From positions 1-64,000 of the forward strand of contig JAOBSW010001183.1 of NCBI GenBank assembly GCA_026214975.1: a stretch of 64,000 bases of DNA, given 5' to 3'. The notes below the pieces were generated by a model. The model saw nothing but the letters and a program-made list of their open reading frames with translations, searched no databases and was not told the origin of the DNA. Below, one piece after another: positions 57,250-64,000 of this stretch. The number at the start of each line of letters is the position of its first letter. The stretch's first letter is position 1. A program made the position numbers and the translations under genes. The DNA comes from Gentiana macrophylla (Eukaryota > Streptophyta > Magnoliopsida > Gentianales > Gentianaceae).

Positions 57250-58531
57250 CTTCAATTCTGACCGGGCGGAGTTATGGTGTGATCGCCAATCAAATTGAGA
57301 AACTCATCACCAGCCTGAGAATCTTCAGTCATAGTTTCTCCCTTGGCCAAGACAGTTAAGTTCACCGCGTTGCGAGAAGGAGGATCCCAAACGGCCTCAC
57401 CTTTCTTCATCTGATCGGAAGCAATGTCAGCGATGTGCTCATCGGTGTAAGGGATGTCAAGATGTAAGGCCAACAATTCGGGCGGACGCTGGGATTAAGC
57501 ATTCCACTCGGTGAACTCCTCTAGGCTGACAGACTCCCTGCCACGAGAAGACCAAAAGCAGCGAGCCAGGTGATAAAAACCCTTATCAAAACTCACATCT
57601 TCAGTATCTAAAAAATTCATCAGACTTCTTGTACTCAGCGTGGCCGCAGGCCCAGCCTCTTCGGAAGTTTCTTAGCAGCGGTGAGTTTCTCCTCCTAACC
57701 GGCGATCTTCTCTTGCATGCGTTTGAGATCCTCTTCAGATTTTTTGGTGACCTCTTCAGACTTCTCAGCGATCTCTTTCAAATCCGCCACTTTCTACAAC
57801 AGTTGAGCATCCAACTCCTGACTCACCTTGATGGTCTCCCTTAGGCGAGCATTTTTACACAAAGTGTTCGTGTGCTTGGCCGTGAGGTCGGTCTTTGCCT
57901 TGTCAGAAACGGTGAGAGCGGTAACATCTTTCCTGAGTTTTTCCTTACTATTATCGGCGGCCTCCATCGCCTTATGGATGCGAGTTCCTAGCTGAAACAA
58001 GATAGGGTTAAGCTCACAAGAAAAGCAGAAACAATGAAAATACAAAACAAGTAGAAAAATTAACACAGCAGAGGCGAGCCCGAATTGCCCGACGAGGTCT
58101 TTAAGCTCATTAGCATCCTCTCTAGCAGGAGTAGCATCTTGGATCGCGACACGAGCGGTGATTCCTCTGCCAATCTCTATCTAAATTCCTGGCAGTGAGT
58201 CCCAAGTAAGGCGGTTTAAGGGAATAACATCAGCAATTGCTTCCCTCAGCTGGCTCGCCTTGTACGTATCAAGAGGACCTTGAGTAAACTCAGGATCCAA
58301 CTAGAAAGGTTCACGTACCGACGCAATAGCCACCCCAACGACCTCCTCAGTTACCGCTTCAGATCGCTCAACAGTTTTCTCGACATGCAGCTTATCAGGA
58401 CGGCTAGAGCCTTTATCACCTTCAGATGTAATAGAGGTCTTGGACTTCTCAAAGACTTTGGACCACATATGAGCTTGAGACTCTTTGCGCGGGCACATCA
58501 GCATGAGATCTTTTTTGGGCTCCACCAGCAT
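57250..58531 (-). pseudogene. H antisense ORF remnant, proximal block with possible intron
   Basis: Minus strand from an ATG at 58531 (MLVEPKKDLMLMCPRKESQA). After a stop at about 58303 it continues into NELKDLVGQFGLASA, and after a possible 75-bp intron (57992-58066) into LGTRIHKAMEAADNSKEKL and a long coiled coil (LTAKHTNTLCKNARLRETIK) to about 57700. It ends near 57252 with an acidic tail (GDEFLNLIGDHTITPPGQN). The N-terminal side is cut by the insertion of I. Antisense ORFs are known in the Tat lineage; the product's function is not known. Confidence 0.5.
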
Positions 58532-58798
58532 GACTTAGGCTCCCACTGTTCGGTAAAAACTAGTTTTAAATTTATAAACCGAAACACCCCAAGTATAAGG
58601 ATCGTAGTATAGGGTGTTTACGGATCGTCCTAAGGGAGTGGAATGTTTATCGGATTCAAATATAAATCTATATCAATTATGTCACAATTATCTATCTAAA
58701 CTACCAAACTAAGGCTGAAACTAACTAAAACCTAAAACTATCAACTAAAACTAAAACAGGAAATAAAAACAAACAGAAAATAAGAAAACAAAAAGCCA

Positions 58799-58877
58799 GA
58801 CGAGCGTTCACTAAAGTGAACGAGCGTCTGAAAACAAAATCTAACGGACGGGCGTCTGCTCTTGCGGACGAGCGTCC
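58799..58877. repeat. GACGAGCGTC motif cluster 1 (4 units) in the LTR of I
   Basis: Plus-strand units GACGAGCGTT (58799), GAACGAGCGTCTG (58818), GGACGGGCGTCTG (58846) and GGACGAGCGTCC (58866). The first two flank an inverted repeat GTTCACT/AGTGAAC. Confidence 0.8.
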
Positions 58878-59600
58878 AACTACGAACTGGAACAGAAAAT
58901 ATGCAGAAAAACAGCAGGAAACTAGGGTTTATAAAACTAAAACTTAAACTAAACTTAATCTAAACGATTTGATAATAAACAATTGAGGAAAACACAGCAA
59001 GGCGACTAGATTTCACCTATCAACCAACAACCCCAACTAGATGGTGATTAAAAAGACATAGTTTTTAGTAGTGATTCATTCATTTAATTCAATTAGATTT
59101 CTTCAACCAAATTCTAGGGTTTCGTTTATCTTTTCAAACAGACTAAACAGCAATCAAAGCTCAATCACAAGATTGTTTCCAAACTCTTACTCAACTAATC
59201 ATGCATAATCTCTTATAACACAATTAGATGCATTACTTTGAATAAAATCAAACTCAAATAACATACTTTCATATATTGATTCAAGCGTCAAATAAACATA
59301 GATCGTTTCATCAAATCTTAATTCAATAAAACTTAAACAACATAAAACAGATCCAAAGTAATGAAAAACTATGAATTAAACTCACTAAACATAAGCATCG
59401 AACTCCTCTAGTTGGTTTGTGTGGTTGATAGGCTTCCTCCGTCGACTCACTGCAAGGTTTCTAGCCAACAATCATGTTGGAGATGATTGTTGGTTGGGAG
59501 ATTTGCATCTCTGTGAAATTAGGGTTCTCTGGCCGCAGCTTTTTGGTGAATTTTCGATCTCAATTATTTGGTGTGTGAATTAGGGTTGGGGCTGCCGCTT

Positions 59601-59608
59601 TATTTATA
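59601..59608 (-). promoter_or_regulatory. TATA box in the LTR of I
   Basis: The minus strand reads CTCTATAAATAAAGCGG, a strong plant-type TATA sequence about 540 bp into the LTR. Confidence 0.7.
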
Positions 59609-59641
59609 GAGTTCTAAGTCGGTTAGGGTTAAGTCGGCAAC

Positions 59642-59804
59642 GGACGCTCGTCTGGTCTTGTGGACGCCCGTCCAAGCTGCCTGGACGCTGAGTAAACGCT
59701 CGTTCATCCTCCGTCTGAACTCTCTGAATGTAAAATACAATTCTGGACGCTCGTTCACTTTATCAAACGCCCGTCTGGAATGGACGCTGCACGAACGCTC
59801 GTTT
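59642..59804. repeat. GGACGCTCGTC motif cluster 2 (6 units) upstream of the I TATA box
   Basis: Plus-strand units at 59642, 59662, 59694, 59745, 59765 and 59793, such as GGACGCTCGTCTGG and GGACGCCCGTCC. They are in the opposite orientation to cluster 1. On the element's sense strand the cluster lies about 35-200 bp upstream of the TATA box. Confidence 0.8.
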
Positions 59805-60148
59805 GAACTGCTTAGGATCAGATTTCTTCATCTTTATCCAATTTCTTTGAGCCAATTCCAACTCTATCTCTTATAATTCGACTTGAACTTTATTTATCCT
59901 CTTCATATGCACGAAAATTAACTCCTACATGATAAATAAACAATGCAAAAAAATGTAATAAAATCCAAATAATAATAATTCCATTAAATCAACACTTAAA
60001 ATCATCAATTTTGCATACAACCCTCTTAAAATCATCTCTATTAAATAATTACACTTAAACCCTTAATTCTCATGTAAATTATGCAAATGTGGGAAAAATA
60101 ATAATGAAATACACCCTTAATAATCATATAAATATGGCCTTAACAACA

Positions 60149-60160
60149 CCCCCACACTTA
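60149..60160 (-). other. LTR-adjacent polypurine tract of I
   Basis: The minus strand reads GCTAAGTGTGGGGG directly before the LTR, preceded by GAGGACGTACAAAAA; the same layout as the G tract at 32732. Confidence 0.88.
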
Positions 60161-61116
60161 GCTTTTTGTACGTCCTCGGACAAAACAATCAAAACTATAG
60201 CTCAACTTTCATGCAATCCACATAGATCTCTAACTCACGTAACCACAGATACAACAACTATAGCAAATGATACCAACACAGAGATAGATTCGGTGTAAGT
60301 GTGACAAGCCGTTCTCAAATTTAACAAGCCTTTCAAAGAAATATCCTCTCAGAAATTCCAATGACTATCCTAGGTCTAGACAATAATAGCTCCACTCAAA
60401 GCCTTCCCACGCACTCAGTAGGATAATCCCTACAGCATATCATGCGGTTCTACTGGGTATAAGATCCATGATAACAAAGACTCTACTTTATTTTTACTCA
60501 TCATTTTCGAAATTTTCAAATTTGACGCATATCAGAATAAGCTCTTACCCATCATAGTAGAATAGGATGTTTCGGGATAACACCCTACCTTACTCAAATC
60601 ATGAGGTAGCTTCTCCTGACTGTCGTGAGCCATTGGTCATCATAGTGGAATAGGACATACGAGGTATACCCTACCGCACTCAAATCATAAACCAGCTTCC
60701 GACAAACGTATTTATTAATAATTGCTCACTCACTTTATTTATTCACTTTTCAAAGTCATAAGTTACATCTCACCTATCACATTCAAACGTTATGATATTC
60801 ACAGCACACGGTCTAACTAAGGTGTTACTATACTGACCTTCCTAAGATGAATCATCAAAAATAATGAAAGGATATAATTCAAAAGTCATGCTTCAAAATC
60901 AAAGGCTTTTGTGAGTGAAAAACGAAACTATCTCCATAAAAGTAAAACATGCTATAATTATCTCACTAAGTCACATACTATCATCGTTAGAAAACTACAA
61001 CTAGCAAGCATCTAGTCCCAATTATATGCTCGAGACTCACAAAAAATTTTAAATTTCGCAGAAAATTCAACTTTCACTCATATTTCAAAGGATATAGCAT
61101 AAAAACATACCCAAGC
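60161..61116 (-). other. I 3' untranslated region between the two polypurine tracts
   Basis: 956 bp without a supported gene on either strand. Confidence 0.6.
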
Positions 61117-61131
61117 ACCCCCCCACACTTA
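61117..61131 (-). other. Second (internal) polypurine tract of I
   Basis: The minus strand reads TTAAGTGTGGGGGGGTGC. It lies about 960 bp upstream of the LTR-adjacent tract, mirroring the arrangement in G. Confidence 0.7.
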
Positions 61132-61832
61132 AATCACATTATGTCCGCAGAATGTGCAGAATAAAAGAAAAAGAAAACTTAGCTGGTTTCAACAGTGGTT
61201 GTCGGATGAAAGTTGGCAGAGGTCAGGCCGGAGCATGAATATACCGCAACAACTCGAATAGACAACACTGGACAGTAGTAACTCGAAAACCTGCTCAAAA
61301 GTATCTGCAACACTCGACATACCATATAATCTCGGGGTACACGGGGTATATGAGCAACACATAACACAAAACACTCACAATGAACGTAAGAGGAATAACC
61401 ATCAACACAAAATCAACTAAAGTATTATTTCTAAACAATAAAACAAAACAACCTAAGAAAAGGAAACGAACAAATAAAACTAGGTTGCCTCCTAGGAGCG
61501 CTCTTTTAATGTCAATAGCTTGACACAAAGTTCAAAAGATCAACCCGGATCGGGCCACTTTGGTTTGACTACCGCCACCTCGAGATCGTAATCGAAGTAT
61601 TGGGGCGGAAATGATTTTCACCACAACAACAAGTCAAGTGCGCAATAAGATCATTAAACTTCTCTCTCCAAACTACACTGACTCTCTTCTTCTTGTTCTT
61701 TCGGATGATCGGCATAGGCATAGTGGTATGATCAGAAGTCTCAACAGAAGGTACCTTACGGGTGGATATAGGAACGTCATCATCATCTGACTCAAAGAAA
61801 TAAGATGGAATCTCCTCACAAATCGGGACATC
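61132..61832 (-). other. I region after pol, with conserved AGCGCT...GGAGGCAACC motif
   Basis: No ORF is supported. The minus strand at 61507-61480 reads AGAGCGCTCCTAGGAGGC then AACCTAG; this post-pol motif recurs in many plant Athila-group elements and contains two short palindromes (GAGCGCTC and CTCCTAGGAG). Confidence 0.55.
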
Positions 61833-64000
61833 TCAGATTTCATCTCTTCTTTGGAAATAAAGAACCTCAGGCTTTTCCTTCGGTTGCCCAAAATATTTCT
61901 TAAGTCTATGACCATTCACTTTGAAAGCTTGATTACCATACCCGTTCAAAGTAATTACTCCACTTGGATTAACCTCGAGAATCTCAAATGGACCGGACCA
62001 TCTAGACTTGAGTTTACCTGGAAACAGGTGAAGTCTAGTATTATAGAGTAAAGCCATGTCACCAACTTTGAATTCTCGGTCCTTGATCTTAGCGTCATGG
62101 AGTATCTTCGTTCTCTCCTTGCTGATTTTAGCATTCTCGTATGCACGGAGTCCGAATTACGTCGAGCTCGTTCAATCAGAATAACCTTTTCTCCCCACAG
62201 AGTTGGCTATCAAAATTTAAGAATTTAATTGCCCAGAAAGCTCTGTGTTCAAGTTCGACAGGTAAATGACAAGCCTTGCCATAGACCATTTGGAAGGGTG
62301 ACGTGCCCATCGGGGTCTTGAATGCAGTGCGATAAGCCCACAACGCGTCATCCAACTTAAGACTCCAATTAGATCGATTATTGTTCACGGTCTTCTCCAA
62401 AATTCTTTTCAAGCTCTGGTTGCTTACCTCGACTTGGCCACTAGTTTGAGGATGATATGGTGTACCAATCTTATGTTTGACACCATACTTCTCAAGGATC
62501 TTGTCAAGCGGCGCATTGCAAAAGTGAGTACCTTCATCACTAATGAGTGCTCTCGGACAGCCGAATCTAGTAAAGATATTCTTTTGCAAGAATTTCTTTA
62601 CAACCTTGTGATCATTAGTTTGAGTAGCTATGGCCTCGACCCACTTTGAAACATAATCCACATGCAGGCGAGGATATACTTATTACCACATGAAGATGGA
62701 AAGGGTCCCATAAAATCTATGCCCCATACATCGAAAACTTCGCATTCAAGAATGGGCTTAAGTGGCATTTCCATCCGACTACTCTGCCGTCCGGTTCTCT
62801 GGCACCTATCACAACCTTTACAAAAGGCTTCTGCATCTTTAAACAGAGTCGGCCAGTAGAATCCAGCTTGAAGAATCTTTGCAACCGTCTTCGGTGTTCC
62901 ATAGTGACCTCCGGTAGGACCGCTATGGCATTGTTCTAGAATATCCCATTGCTCATGCTCAGGAACACACCGTCGAAGCAACCCGTCTTTACAGACTCTG
63001 AACAAATAAGGATCTTCCCATACGAGATATTTAAGATCAGAAAAGAACTTTTTCTTCTCCTGATACGTCATATCCTCTAAATGACCACTCGCTAAATAGT
63101 TGACGTAGTCAGCATACCACGGCCTAACCGTTTCAAGCTTCATCAATTGCTCAGTCGGAAAATCAATGCCTATATCATCGTGATTTTCTCGCACCCTCAT
63201 TTACTAAGCGAGATAAATGATCACCACAATATTCTCACTACCTTTCTTATCTTTAATCACAAGGTCAAACTCTTGTAGAATTAAAATCCATCTAAGTAAC
63301 CTTGGTTTGGCATCCGCTTTATCCATAAGGTAGCGTAAAGTCGCATGATCTGTCCATACAATCACTTGAGATCCTAGAAGATAGCTTCTAAACTTGTCAA
63401 TGGCAAAAACAAATGACTAAGAATTCCTTCTCGGTCGTAGTATAATTGCATTGAGCCGGGTTCAAGGTACGACTCGCATAATAGATGGGCTGAACCTTTT
63501 ATCAACTCTTTGACCTAAAGCTGCGCTCACGGCGTAATTAGAGGCATCGCACATCAACTCGAAGGCTTGGTCGATCAGGTGCAACTAAAATAGGGCATCG
63601 ATAAGCTTGTCTTTCAGACAATTGAAAGCTTCTTTGCACTTCGCATCGAACAAGAAATCGACATCTTCTTTCAAGAGATTTGATAAAGGCTTGGCAATCG
63701 TAGAAAAGTCTCTAATGAAACGCCGGTAGAAGCCAACATGACCTAGAAAACCTCGTACCTCTTTCACTGTCTTAGGGTACGTCATCCTTTCGATGGCTTC
63801 AACCTTAGCCTTATCAACTTGAATACCAGCATTGGACACCTTATGTCCCAAAACGATTCCTTCGTCTACTAGAAAATGGCATTTCTCCCAGTTAAGCACC
63901 AGATTCTTCTCAACGCAACGTTGGAGTACCATATCTAGGTTCTCTAAAATTTCATCAAAACTATCGCCGTAGACTGAGAAGTCGTCCATGAAGACTTCCA
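61833..64000 (-). pseudogene. I pol: RT, RNase H, integrase (nearly intact, frame-broken)
   Basis: Minus strand. RT enters at the window end with VFMDDFSVYGDSF (FMDD complement 63981-63992) and has NLVLNWEKCHFLV, VRGFLGHVGFYRRFI and PLSNLLKEDV, matching the Athila lineage. RNase H at about 63200-63585 has a stop and a frame change. Integrase has an intact H-H-C-C motif (CHSGPTGGHYG...CKGCDRCQRTG), and the core acids are intact in [19 protein letters not shown] and [11 protein letters not shown] small indel at about 62660 shifts the frame between the first and second catalytic Asp. The tail segment [12 protein letters not shown]...RLKKYFG ends at 61833. Confidence 0.92.

Larger units (their letters stand above)
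52705..58546 (+). mobile_element. Ty3/gypsy element H (Tat/Ogre-like), middle and 3' part
   Basis: Starts abruptly inside RT after the D2 stub and runs to the insertion of I at 58546. It has the RT end, two successive RNase H domains (a known trait of the Tat lineage), integrase, and then a 3.3-kb 3' region with PPT-like repeats and antisense coding remnants, another known trait of that lineage. Neither LTR of H is in the window. Confidence 0.8.
58547..60148 (-). repeat. 3' LTR of I
   Basis: About 1602 bp. On the minus strand it begins TGTTGTTAAGGCC at 60148 right after the polypurine tract and ends CCGAACA at 58547. It contains a TATA box (59601-59608) and two clusters of a GGACG(C/A)(T/C)CGTC-type motif. 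The exact start could be 60145 (TGTTAAGG). Confidence 0.8.
58547..64000 (-). mobile_element. Ty3/gypsy element I (Athila-like), 3' part
   Basis: Minus-strand element: RT, RNase H, integrase, a short 3' region with two polypurine tracts, and a complete 3' LTR. It continues beyond the window. It is inserted into the antisense region of H. The left target site is cccac (58542-58546); the partner is outside the window. RT and integrase catalytic residues are intact, so this is one of the youngest copies in the window. Confidence 0.88.

Noticed and set aside
58799..59804. GACGAGCGTC clusters considered as a CRISPR or telomere-like repeat
   Set aside because: Too few, too irregular and in two orientations; an LTR regulatory array fits better.
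60161..61116. Possible host gene or small RNA between the two polypurine tracts of I
   Set aside because: No reading frame, no tRNA-like or hairpin structure that I could support; it is the untranslated tail of the element.

Overview
This window is plant nuclear DNA made almost entirely of nested, mostly broken LTR retrotransposons. I found no cellular gene, tRNA, rRNA or CRISPR array. The plant assignment rests on Ty1/copia elements primed from initiator-Met tRNA that carry an extra 3' ORF (Sirevirus-like), on Ty3/gypsy elements of the Athila and Tat/Ogre type, and on plant-type TATA boxes. I cannot name the species; a eudicot is likely but not proven.

Layout. (1) 1-4464, minus: copia element M1 (5' LTR, PBS, gag, start of pol), cut by the window edge and sitting inside E1. 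(2) 4465-11642, plus: copia element E1 (pol, extra ORF, PPT, start of the 3' LTR). (3) 11643-16889, minus: copia element D1 (3' LTR, PPT, extra ORF), inserted in the E1 3' LTR and broken at its inner end. (4) 16890-46110, plus: gypsy element G, with a 5' LTR remnant, a tRNA-Asp-type PBS, a protease-like remnant and a plant-transposon-protein ORF but no visible RT or integrase. Two full-length sister copia elements split it: A (21678-32690) just before its 3' LTR and B (32895-44865) inside that LTR. (5) 46111-about 52700, minus: copia element D2, with the start of the extra ORF, pol, gag, PBS and an LTR stub. (6) about 52705-58546, plus: Tat/Ogre-like gypsy element H, with the RT end, two RNase H domains, integrase, a 3' region of PPT-like repeats and antisense reading frames. 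(7) 58547-64000, minus: Athila-like gypsy element I (3' LTR, two polypurine tracts, pol), inserted in H and running off the window.

Order of events (inference). M1 and D1 entered E1. G entered D2, and A and B later entered G. I entered H. B has perfect 5-bp target duplications. G's LTR copies differ far more than B's, as expected for an older host. The D1/G and D2/H junctions are not clean insertions and look like deletion breakpoints.

The most interesting signal is the interval between pol and the 3' LTR in the copia elements. It looks like a self-contained transcription unit: G-box motifs in A and B, a TATA box 110-120 bp before the ATG of the extra ORF in four copies from two families, a long acidic/coiled-coil ORF with no envelope-like membrane segment, and a conserved AATAAA ahead of the PPT. 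Other notable signals are a conserved in-frame stop between gag and pol, PPT-like tandem repeats in H, an array of about 10 GACGnnCGTC-type motifs in the LTR of I, a repeated GGTAAACC/GGTTTACC hairpin in G, and a suspicious recurrent replacement of CAG/CTG by CG-containing triplets that may be a sequencing artefact.
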